Shown here: piece by piece, positions 45,546-52,917 of the stretch | Position numbering within the stretch: the first letter of the stretch is position 1 | How the letters are laid out: each line of letters opens with the position of its first letter | NCBI GenBank assembly: GCA_020633075.1 | Contig: JACKEI010000004.1 | Location: 1-64,000, forward strand | DNA length: 64,000 bases | Direction: 5' to 3' | Origin: Sandaracinaceae bacterium | Lineage (GTDB): Bacteria; Myxococcota_A; Polyangia; Polyangiales; Houyiibacteriaceae | The notes under the pieces: generated by a model | Told to the model about the DNA's origin: nothing | The model's input: the letters and a program-made list of their open reading frames with translations, nothing else | Database searches by the model: none | Made by a program: the position numbers and the translations under genes

Positions 45546-46492
45546 CTCGCTGGCCCTCCGCGCGCGCCTGGCTGGCGCTCGGGCTGAGCGCGGGCGCGTG
45601 CCTTGGCTGTGGCTCGTCTGCGGAGCCCGCAGACCCCCCGTCACCGTCGTCCCAGGAGCCAGCCGCACCGCCCAGCCCAGCGCCGCCCAGCGCCGCCGCT
45701 TCCGCGCAGCGAGGCGTGCGCTTTGGGGGCGCGGCAGACGGCGCCTTGGTCGACCTCGCGGAGCGTGGCCCGGCGCAGGTGCGCGTGCGGGTCTTCGAGC
45801 CCTACGAGGAGCGCGCCGTGCAGTTCGACGCGCTGCCCGCCCTGCCGCTCTTGGACGAGCAGCTGGGCCCCGCGTGGCGCCAGGCCGACGAGCTGATCTT
45901 CGAGTGCGCCGACGGATACCGGGCGGCCGTCCCCGTGTCGCGCTTCCTCGCCCACCAAGCCTTCTTCGCGGTGAGCCGCGTGGACACCGACTTCGCCATC
46001 GACAAGCCCGTGGGCGGCGCCACCGTGCGCACCGCGCTCGCTCCCGCGTACCTGGTCTGGGAGAACATGGACGACGCCCTGGTGCGCAGCGAGGGCGACT
46101 GGGGCTGGCCCTATCAGGTGGTGGGCGTGACCATCGCCGAGCACGCGGCGGAGCGCTATGCGCGCATGGCGCCTCCCGCAGACGCCAGCGAGAGCGCCAC
46201 GCGCGGCTTTGCGGTCTTTCGGCGCTACTGCTCGCGCTGCCACGCCATCAACGGCGAAGGGGGCGCGGTGGGCCCGGAGCTGAACTACCCCGCCAGCGTC
46301 AGCGAGTACATCGAGCCCAGCTGGCTGCGGCGCTGGGTGGACGCACCGCAGACGGTGCGGCGCGGCACCCCCATGCCCGGCTTGCCAGAGGGCATTCCCG
46401 AGCGTGACGCGGCCCTCGACGACGTGCTCGCCTACCTGAACGCCATGGCGCAGCGCAAGCTCGGCCCCGACCCCGCGAGCGGAGCCCACTGA
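45542..46492 (+). CDS. Lipoprotein c-type cytochrome with possible molybdopterin-type domain
   Basis: 316 aa from GTG 45542, overlapping folE (GTGA). Signal peptide with lipobox CLGC (Cys about 20) and a Pro/Ser/Ala-rich spacer. The middle (about 90-205) has FECADGYRAAVPVSRFL and WGWPYQVVGVTI, which resemble sulfite-oxidase-fold domains, though the molybdenum-binding Cys is not evident. The C-terminal 90 aa is a monohaem cytochrome c (CSRCH; axial Met in GTPMPGLPE). Likely a periplasmic electron carrier. Confidence 0.82.
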   Translation: MTRWPSARAWLALGLSAGACLGCGSSAEPADPPSPSSQEPAAPPSPAPPSAAASAQRGVRFGGAADGALVDLAERGPAQVRVRVFEPYEERAVQFDALPALPLLDEQLGPAWRQADELIFECADGYRAAVPVSRFLAHQAFFAVSRVDTDFAIDKPVGGATVRTALAPAYLVWENMDDALVRSEGDWGWPYQVVGVTIAEHAAERYARMAPPADASESATRGFAVFRRYCSRCHAINGEGGAVGPELNYPASVSEYIEPSWLRRWVDAPQTVRRGTPMPGLPEGIPERDAALDDVLAYLNAMAQRKLGPDPASGAH

Positions 46493-46493
46493 G

Positions 46494-47213
46494 ATGTTCG
46501 AGGCCTTCTACCAGAGCCCCCAGCAGCACCCCGTCCTGCTCTTCCTGGCCTGCGCCCTGGGCGCGGCCATCGCATCGGGCGGGCAGGCGCGCGTGCACCC
46601 GAGCGTCCGCGCCTACGCGGCGCTGCTCGTGGTCGTGGCTGCGCTCGACGCCTGGCTGACCTCCAACGACATCCCGCTCATCGGCGCGCTCCCGGGTGCA
46701 CTCGGCACGGTCATCCCCGTCGCCTTCGTGATCATCGGCGACCTGCGCTACCTGCTGCTGGCGGAGGTGCTCACCGACGAGGGCGCGCTGCGCATCACAC
46801 GGCGTGGCCTCGTGCGGGCGCTGGCCTGGGCCTTCCTGGTGCCGGTGCTCGCGCAGCTGATGGTGCGCTTCGTGTGGCACAGCGAGGAAAGCCGCGTGCT
46901 CTTCCTCACGTACGAGGTCCTCTTCTTCGCGCTGATCCTCGCGCGTGTGCCCTACGTCCGGCGTGCGCTGCCCGGCCGCACCGCGCGCGCATGGCACGCA
47001 CGCCAGAGCGCGCTGGCGCTCGCCTGGTACGGCACGTGGATCACGGCGGACGTCTTGATCCTCTTCCTCCAGCTGGACGTGGGCTACCTCGCGCGCGTGG
47101 TCCCCAACGTGCTCTACTATGGCGCCATGCCGGCGGTGCTCGTGCTGAGCGCCCCCACGTACGCGGCCGCCCACGCGCCGCCGCACCCGTCAGACACCGC
47201 GACGCCCCCATGA
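46494..47213 (+). CDS. Multi-pass membrane protein
   Basis: 239 aa, beginning 1 bp after the cytochrome gene stop. About seven hydrophobic helices (LLFLACALGAAIASG; AYAALLVVVAALDAWL; GTVIPVAFVIIGDLRYLLL; ALAWAFLVPVLAQLMV; VLFLTYEVLFFALILARV; ALAWYGTWITADVLILFLQL; VLYYGAMPAVLVL). No His pairs typical of cytochrome b. Family unknown; context suggests a membrane partner of the cytochrome. Confidence 0.75.
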   Translation: MFEAFYQSPQQHPVLLFLACALGAAIASGGQARVHPSVRAYAALLVVVAALDAWLTSNDIPLIGALPGALGTVIPVAFVIIGDLRYLLLAEVLTDEGALRITRRGLVRALAWAFLVPVLAQLMVRFVWHSEESRVLFLTYEVLFFALILARVPYVRRALPGRTARAWHARQSALALAWYGTWITADVLILFLQLDVGYLARVVPNVLYYGAMPAVLVLSAPTYAAAHAPPHPSDTATPP

Positions 47214-48037
47214 CCGCTCCCCACGCCCGCCTTCGCGCCCACCCTGCCCGCGGCCTCTCTCGGCTGGGCGTCGGAGTGGGGCTCGCGGCGGCGCTTGTGG
47301 CCAGCGTCCTCGGCGCGTGGGTCGCACCGGGCCACGCCCTCTACGGCGGGGCTGACGTCGCGCCGGACCAGGCCGGCTCCGCCGTGATGCTGCGCTGGCG
47401 GCGCGGCAGCTGGTGGGGCACCTGCAGCGGCGTCGTGGTCGCGCCGGACGCGGTGCTCACCGCCGGCCACTGCGTGCGCTCGGCCACGCTCGGTGAGCTG
47501 CAGGTCCGCAGCGTCCAGGTGGGCCACCCGCGCGCCCACCCGGAGCGCGCCACGGTGCGTGAGGTGGTGGTGCACCCGGGCTTCGACGCCCAGCACCCCG
47601 AGCGCGGCCACGACCTCGCCCTCCTGCGCCTGAACGCGCCCCTCACGCGGGCGCAGCCGGTGCCGCTGGCCGCGCTCAGCGACAACGTCATGCTGGCCGG
47701 ACCGCGGGTGCGCATCCTGGGCTTCGGTGTGACGCGCAGCGGCGGACGCGGCAGCGCCCAGCTGCGCGAGGCCTCGCTCGAGTCGCTGTCCCCCTTTCAC
47801 TGCTTCTCGGGCGACGTGCAGGGCATGGCCCAGACGCGCTTCTGCGCGGCCTCGCCGGACGCGGGGGTGTGCCCCGGCGACTCGGGCGCGCCCGCGCTGC
47901 TCAGCGTGAACGGCGTGGAGCACGTGGTGGGCATCGTCAGCCTGGCCGTGGACAACAGCTCGCGCTGCGTGGAGTCCGCAGCGGTCATCACGCGCGTCTC
48001 CGCCTTCCGCGAGTGGGTGGACGCCAACTCCCGCTGA
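47210..48037 (+). CDS. Secreted trypsin-like serine protease
   Basis: 275 aa; ATG overlaps the previous stop (ATGA). Signal peptide/anchor at about residues 18-44. Catalytic triad by motif: H87 in LTAGHC, D135 in HDLALL, S225 in CPGDSGAP. Cys residues pair as in chymotrypsin-fold proteases. Gly/Ala substitutions in the S1 region make the specificity unclear. It is the last gene of the desaturase-folE-cytochrome operon, an unexpected companion. Confidence 0.92.
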   Translation: MTAPHARLRAHPARGLSRLGVGVGLAAALVASVLGAWVAPGHALYGGADVAPDQAGSAVMLRWRRGSWWGTCSGVVVAPDAVLTAGHCVRSATLGELQVRSVQVGHPRAHPERATVREVVVHPGFDAQHPERGHDLALLRLNAPLTRAQPVPLAALSDNVMLAGPRVRILGFGVTRSGGRGSAQLREASLESLSPFHCFSGDVQGMAQTRFCAASPDAGVCPGDSGAPALLSVNGVEHVVGIVSLAVDNSSRCVESAAVITRVSAFREWVDANSR

Positions 48038-48298
48038 GCTCACGCGTGCCGACGATCACCGCCAGCCCACAGCCCTGCTCCACCGCCGCAGGCGCCGGTG
48101 CGACCGCGAGCTCGGGGTCCACCGGGCGTCTCGGGTGGCTGCACGGGCCGCGTGTTCGCGCTGCTGACGAGCGGCGCGCCCACCGAGGTGGCGTCATTCG
48201 GTGCCAAATGAAGGAGAATTGGCCCGCGAGCTAACTCTTGGCGCGCGGCGGTGTCTACCCTGAAGCCACGCCCTGCAGCCCCCACCGAAAGGAACGCC

Positions 48299-48544
48299 AT
48301 GCGCCTCGCCCTTGGACTCGCCCTCGCCACCCTGCTCGCCCTCCCGGCGGCCCAGGCTTCCGCCAACACCCCACCCACCGCGCCCATCACCGAGGTCACC
48401 TTCACCGACGCCGACATGGTGTGTGCTGAGATCGTACGCCCGGGGGAGGTCCTGACGGTCCGCCGCGGCCCCGGGCGCGGCACCCTGATCCGCACGCGCG
48501 CCACCTTCGTGCCCGAGCTGCTCAAGGACGCCGAGAACATCTGA
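48299..48544 (+). CDS. Small secreted protein
   Basis: 81 aa. Start chosen for the ribosome site aaagga 7 bp upstream and the signal peptide (LALGLALATLLALPAAQASA). The mature part is about 58 aa with one Cys and basic residues (VRRGPGRGTLIRTRATFVPELL). No family recognised. Preceded by a 261-bp gap (48038-48298) in which I find no other gene. Confidence 0.65.
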   Translation: MRLALGLALATLLALPAAQASANTPPTAPITEVTFTDADMVCAEIVRPGEVLTVRRGPGRGTLIRTRATFVPELLKDAENI

Positions 48545-48575
48545 GCACGCGCGGCCTCTGCCGCAGCCGGTGGCT

Positions 48576-49094
48576 CTAGTTCGTGTGCTCCACGGGCGGG
48601 TCGCTCGCGACCACCGTGGCGTCGTCCCGCAGCGGGATACGCCGCACCGTGGTGCCCGACCCCACGTCCGGCTGGTGGTGCACCTCGATGTGACCGTCGG
48701 GCGTGATGCGCACGACCAGCGTGGACCCCTGCGCGTGGTGCACGCGGACCCGCACCAGCTCGTCGCCCTCGGGCGGCTGCTGCGTCGCGGTGCCCTCGTA
48801 GTCACCCAGCTCGTGAGTCTCCACCACGCCGTCCAGGTCGCGCACCACCGCGGCGATGTGCACGCGCGGCTCGTCTTCGGATTGCGGGTCCGTCGTGACG
48901 CGCAGGCCCACGGTCAGGGCGGAGCCGTACTGCCTCTCCGACGCGGAGGTGTCGGGGGGAAAGGCGCTCGCAGGCTGGGTGCCCGCTGGCGAGCAGCCCG
49001 CGAGGGCGCCCAGCAGGCCGAGCAGCGCCGCGGGGCCCGAGAGCGAAGGGCGCCGGACGCCGAGAGACACGATCCAGGAGTGCGTGGGGGTCAT
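48576..49094 (-). CDS. Small lipoprotein
   Basis: 172 aa. Lipobox GALAGC (Cys about residue 34) after a long leader. The mature part is beta-rich and polar (LRVTTDPQSEDEPRVHIAAVV, VRVRVHHAQGSTLVVRITPDGHIEVHHQPD). No known domain. Convergent with the small secreted protein gene (31-bp gap) and divergent from the TetR gene. Confidence 0.7.
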   Translation of the reverse strand: MTPTHSWIVSLGVRRPSLSGPAALLGLLGALAGCSPAGTQPASAFPPDTSASERQYGSALTVGLRVTTDPQSEDEPRVHIAAVVRDLDGVVETHELGDYEGTATQQPPEGDELVRVRVHHAQGSTLVVRITPDGHIEVHHQPDVGSGTTVRRIPLRDDATVVASDPPVEHTN

Positions 49095-49173
49095 ACCCGC
49101 AGCCTAGCCCTCCTCGGGCGTTCGCGCCGCTCGCGTTGGCGTCCGGCCGATCGTGCACCATGGTGGGGACGCG

Positions 49174-49815
49174 ATGGCCAAGCACCTCCCCGACCCCCGC
49201 GGCCGCATCCTCGACGCGGCCCTCGTGCTCTTCGCGCGCTTCGGCGTGGAGGGCACCACCTTGTCGGACTTGGCGCAGCGGGCGCGCCTGGCCAAGACCA
49301 CGCTCTACCACCACTTCCCGGACGGGAAGGGCATGATCTTCCAGGTGGCCGCCGAGCGCATCCTCTCCGCGCACTGGGAGGACTTCGAGGCCACCGTCCG
49401 CAACCAGGCCGACCCCGTGACGCAGCTGGCCTGCTACGCGCAGCTGCGCCTGCAGACCTTCGACCGCGAGATGGCCCGCTGGGGGCTCACGCAGGCCACG
49501 TGGGAGTCCATGAAGCCCGCCGTGAACGAGGCCATGCAGCCCTACTACGCGCGGGAGCTGGCGCTGCTGACCGACCTGGTGGCGGGCGGCATCGCCAGCA
49601 AGCAGCTGCGCGCGGGCCACGCCGCGACCATCGCTGGCATCCTACAGGCCGCCTTTCGTGGCCTGACCATCGACGGGCGCCTGGACACCACCGCGCGCGA
49701 GCGCGAGGCCGAGCTCACCGAGCTGAGCGAGTTCGTGGCCGGCGGGCTGCTCGTGCCTGGGGCCCGGGCCCGCTGGCGCAAGGCCATGGGCGCGTCCTAC
49801 GCCACGCTGGGGTAG
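49174..49815 (+). CDS. TetR-family repressor upstream of the sterol operon
   Basis: 213 aa from ATG 49174 (GTG 49153 would add 7 residues). Typical TetR HTH: ILDAALVLFARFGVEGTTLSDLAQRARLAKTTLYHHFPDGKG; all-helical ligand domain after. It ends 152 bp before the sterol methyltransferase start, and an 8-bp-arm palindrome fit for a TetR dimer lies in that gap. The reasonable reading is that it represses the sterol genes and is relieved by a sterol or other hydrophobic ligand (inference). Confidence 0.9.
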   Translation: MAKHLPDPRGRILDAALVLFARFGVEGTTLSDLAQRARLAKTTLYHHFPDGKGMIFQVAAERILSAHWEDFEATVRNQADPVTQLACYAQLRLQTFDREMARWGLTQATWESMKPAVNEAMQPYYARELALLTDLVAGGIASKQLRAGHAATIAGILQAAFRGLTIDGRLDTTAREREAELTELSEFVAGGLLVPGARARWRKAMGASYATLG

Positions 49816-49826
49816 CGACGGTCCCC

Positions 49827-49847
49827 AAACCGACACGCGGTCGGTTT
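49827..49847. promoter_or_regulatory. Perfect inverted repeat, probable TetR operator
   Basis: Arms aaaccgac and gtcggttt, 8 of 8 matched, separated by acgcg. Located 12 bp after the TetR stop and 120 bp before the sterol methyltransferase ATG. Arm length and the accgac/gtcggt core are typical of TetR operators. Could instead act as a terminator hairpin of the TetR gene, but no T-run follows. Confidence 0.65.
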
Positions 49848-49967
49848 CTATCATGAACGCTCTCGCAAACGGGATTGGGATCCGGCATGCTGCCATCCTC
49901 ATCAAAACCGAACGCGAGTCGGTCCAGGGCCCGGGTGGGGCGCTGGGCGCCGCGTTGGAGCCCGCTC

Positions 49968-51059
49968 ATGACCACCGACCAAGCGACCCAGCCCCGCGAC
50001 TTCTACCGTGACCCCGACGCCGACACGCGGGTCACCTCCACGCTGCGCTCCTACCTGCGCTTCTACCGCGACGGGCAGTACGCCGAGGGCGCCCCAGACG
50101 CGCAGGACGCCGCCGCGGCGCACACGCAGCGGCACACCGACTACGCGCAGATGGTCAACCAGTACTACGACCTGGCCACGGACTTCTACGAGCGCGGCTG
50201 GGGCAAGTCCTTCCACTTCGCGCCGCGCTTCGCGGGCGAGGCCTTCGCGGCGTCGCTGGCGCGGCACGAACACTACCTCGCGCTGCGCCTGGGGCTCGGC
50301 AAGGGGCAGACCGCCGTGGACGTGGGCTGCGGCGTGGGCGGCCCCATGCGCGCCATCGCCCGCTTCTCGGGCGCCAGCGTGGACGGCGTGAACAACAACG
50401 CCTACCAGCTGGAGAAGCTGGCCCGCTACAACCAGGAGGCGGGCCTGGACCAGCGCTGCCGCGGCATCAAGGCGGACTTCATGGCGCTGCCCATGGCCGA
50501 CGGCACCTACGACGCGGCCTACGCCGTGGAGGCCACCTGCCACGCGCCGGACCGCGCCGGGGTGTTCCGCGAGATCGCGCGCGTGCTCAAGCCGGGCGGG
50601 CGCTTTGCGGTCTACGAGTGGTGCCTGACCGACCACTACGACCCCGAGAACGCCACCCACCGCCGCATCAAGCGCGACATCGAGTCCGGCGACGGACTGC
50701 CGGACATGTGCAGCACGCACGCCATCTTTTCGGCCATGCGCGAGGCTGGCCTCGAGGTGGAAGACAGCGCCGACCTGGCGGAGACCAGCGACCCCAGCAC
50801 GCCCTGGTACGCGCCGCTCGAGGGCGAGGGGCGTGACTTCACCAGCGTGCGCCGCAGCGCGCCCGGGCGCTTCGTGAGCAACCGCCTGATCGGGCTCTTC
50901 GAGCAGCTCAAGATCATCCCGGCTGGCTCGAAGGCCGTGAGCGACATGCTCAACGTGGGCGCCGACGCGCTGATCGAGGGCGGGCGCCTGGGCATCTTCA
51001 CGCCCTGCTTCTTCGTGCTGGCCCGGAAGCCCGCCGGGAACGCGGGGCAGCCCGCGTGA
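49968..51059 (+). CDS. Sterol C-24 methyltransferase (SMT/ERG6-like)
   Basis: 363 aa from ATG 49968 (ggag upstream; earlier in-frame starts lack a site). Length is close to yeast Erg6 (383). All SMT regions are present: sterol-binding region I YERGWGKSFHFAPR (residues 74-87), SAM motif VDVGCGVGGPMR (117-128), region III YAVEATCHAP (185-194), region IV YEWCLTDHYDP (216-226) and the C-terminal GGRLGIFTP. SMTs transfer methyl from SAM to C-24 of the sterol side chain, a reaction typical of fungi, plants and algae. The stop overlaps the next gene by GTGA. A general small-molecule methyltransferase is unlikely given region I. Confidence 0.93.
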   Translation: MTTDQATQPRDFYRDPDADTRVTSTLRSYLRFYRDGQYAEGAPDAQDAAAAHTQRHTDYAQMVNQYYDLATDFYERGWGKSFHFAPRFAGEAFAASLARHEHYLALRLGLGKGQTAVDVGCGVGGPMRAIARFSGASVDGVNNNAYQLEKLARYNQEAGLDQRCRGIKADFMALPMADGTYDAAYAVEATCHAPDRAGVFREIARVLKPGGRFAVYEWCLTDHYDPENATHRRIKRDIESGDGLPDMCSTHAIFSAMREAGLEVEDSADLAETSDPSTPWYAPLEGEGRDFTSVRRSAPGRFVSNRLIGLFEQLKIIPAGSKAVSDMLNVGADALIEGGRLGIFTPCFFVLARKPAGNAGQPA

Positions 51060-52156
51060 TCGTCGACGCGCTGCTGAGCGTGCTCGAGAAGCGCCGCGGC
51101 AGGCAGGCCAAGCACCCCCGCTCGTCCAGCCTGGCGCCCACGCCCGAAGAGCGTGAATCGTTGGACGCCGCGCGCGTGGCGTCGTACCCGGGCGTGTACC
51201 CCACCGGGTGGGTGCCGCTGCTGCCCGCGAGCGAGCTCAGCGACCAGCCGCAGGGGGTGCACGCCATGGGGCGCTCGCTGGTGGTCTTCCGCACCGAGAG
51301 CGGCGCCACGCACGTGATGGACGCCTTCTGCCCACACCTCGGCGCGCACCTGGCGCTGGGCCACGTGTGCGGCGAGACGCTCACCTGCCGCTTCCACGGC
51401 TGGCAGTTCTCCGGCGCGGGGGAGGTGGTCAGCGTGCCCTACGGCAAGCGCAGCCCGGCGCGCGTGGGCGTGCACCCCTCGGAGGTCTACTACGGCATGC
51501 TGTGCGCCTACCTGGGCCCCGCGGGCGTGGTGGCGGACGCCCCGTACCTGCTGGGCCGCGTGCCGGAGATCGAGGACGGGCGCTACACCTACCGCGGCAG
51601 CTACGACGCGCACGACGTGCGCATGAACCTGCTCGAGTTCGCGGAGAACAGCGCCGACGTGCAGCACTTCGCGCACCTGCACGACCAGTTCCGGATCCCG
51701 TGGACGCAGGTGCCGCTGCCCGGCGTGGGCCTCGAGCACAGCGCCACCTGGCGCAAGGACACGGACGAGCCGCACGTCTGCTGGTTCGAGAACGAGGCCA
51801 CCGTCACCTGGCGCGGCAAGCGCATCGAGGGGCGCGGCGGGAAGGCGCGCGTGCGCTTCGACGGCCCCGGCACGGTCATCCGCTTCGAGCTCGACCTCGG
51901 CGAGCGCGGCACCGTCATGCTCTTCCAGTTCCACACACCCAAGGGCGCCCTGCGCCAGCACGTGCGCTTTCGCTGGTTCGCGGAGCAGCACGTACCCGAC
52001 GGGCTAGCCCGCTTCGTGGTCGGCCACTGGGTCTCGCAGTGGGAGCAAGACCTCGAGATCTGGGAGACCAAGGCCTACCGTCCGCAGCCGGGGCTCGTCG
52101 CCGAAGACGGCCCCGTCATCGCCATGCGCCGCTGGGTGCAGCAGTTCTACGCGTGA
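51056..52156 (+). CDS. Rieske oxygenase, cholesterol 7-desaturase (DAF-36/Neverland)-like
   Basis: 366 aa from GTG 51056, overlapping the SMT stop (GTGA). Rieske 2Fe-2S ligands: CPHLGAH and, 17 residues later, CRFHGW; mononuclear iron site ENSADVQHFAHLH. PTGWVPLLPASEL start and the WETKAY ... RRWVQQFYA end are the hallmarks of the Neverland/DAF-36 group, which forms the 7,8 double bond of cholesterol. The related 3-ketosteroid 9-alpha-hydroxylase (KshA) is the main alternative. Coupled to SMT, so a sterol substrate is expected. A ferredoxin/reductase partner is not in the window. Confidence 0.88.
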   Translation: MIVDALLSVLEKRRGRQAKHPRSSSLAPTPEERESLDAARVASYPGVYPTGWVPLLPASELSDQPQGVHAMGRSLVVFRTESGATHVMDAFCPHLGAHLALGHVCGETLTCRFHGWQFSGAGEVVSVPYGKRSPARVGVHPSEVYYGMLCAYLGPAGVVADAPYLLGRVPEIEDGRYTYRGSYDAHDVRMNLLEFAENSADVQHFAHLHDQFRIPWTQVPLPGVGLEHSATWRKDTDEPHVCWFENEATVTWRGKRIEGRGGKARVRFDGPGTVIRFELDLGERGTVMLFQFHTPKGALRQHVRFRWFAEQHVPDGLARFVVGHWVSQWEQDLEIWETKAYRPQPGLVAEDGPVIAMRRWVQQFYA

Positions 52157-52837
52157 CGGCAGCTCCACGTCGCGCGCCAGTCGGTGAATGCCCCACGCGT
52201 GCAGGGCGGCCCCGGCGATGACGGCCACGTGGAAGATCTCGTGTGGCCCCACCACGCCCGGCACCAGGTGCGGCGGCGCCACGAAGTCGATGACGGCGCC
52301 GAGCGTGTAGACCACGCCGCCCAGCAGGATGGGCTTGGCGAGGTCGAAGCCCTGCAGCTTGATCAGGCGCCAGAAGGCGACGGAGCCGAGCCAGCCGAGG
52401 CCCAGATACAGCGTGAGCGTGACCCCCTCCGAGAGGTCCTCGAAGAAGACCGTCTTGAGCACGAGGCCCGTGATGGCCGCCGCCCACGTGACGCCGGTCA
52501 TGGCCCAGCGCCATGCGCCCGTGACGGAGGTCATCTGCAACGCGGTGATGGTGCCGGCGATCATCACCCAGATGGCCGCGTGATCGAGGCGCAGCAGCAC
52601 GGCGCGCCCCACGGTGTCCATGGGCAGCAGGTGATAGGTGCCGCTCATGGCGAACAGAAAGACCGCCCCCACGGCGAACACGCCGATGCCCAAGCGCGAA
52701 GCCAGCGTGCGGCCTGCCTGGACGAGCTTGTAGGTCAGCACCAGCCCGACCACCGCGGCCAGCAGGTGCAGCCAAGACGCGACCGGCTCGGCGAAGCCGG
52801 GGATCGCGTGAATGGGATGGAGAACGGACTCGGACAT
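52004..52837 (-). CDS. PAQR/haemolysin III-family membrane protein
   Basis: 277 aa with a strong aggagg ribosome site. Seven TM helices with the PAQR His sites SGTYHLLP and PHEIFHVAVIAGAALHAWGI. The conserved domain ends near residue 225; the last 50 residues are encoded antisense to the final 153 bp of the Rieske gene and look like a chance extension. PAQR includes animal membrane progestin and adiponectin receptors, and bacterial HlyIII/YqfA-type proteins linked to lipid or membrane homeostasis. Its place beside sterol genes is suggestive. Confidence 0.85.
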   Translation of the reverse strand: MSESVLHPIHAIPGFAEPVASWLHLLAAVVGLVLTYKLVQAGRTLASRLGIGVFAVGAVFLFAMSGTYHLLPMDTVGRAVLLRLDHAAIWVMIAGTITALQMTSVTGAWRWAMTGVTWAAAITGLVLKTVFFEDLSEGVTLTLYLGLGWLGSVAFWRLIKLQGFDLAKPILLGGVVYTLGAVIDFVAPPHLVPGVVGPHEIFHVAVIAGAALHAWGIHRLARDVELPSRVELLHPAAHGDDGAVFGDEPRLRTVGLGLPDLEVLLPLRDPVADHEAG

Positions 52838-52917
52838 GTGCGGGGCCTCCTGCGTTCACCCTAGCGCGCTCGGCCCGCGGCGTTGTCGGCGTCAGGTCAT
52901 AGAGTGTCGCCGTCGCG

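Noticed and set aside
52004..52837. Haemolysin activity
   Set aside because: HlyIII is a historical family name; the PAQR motifs do not imply cell lysis.
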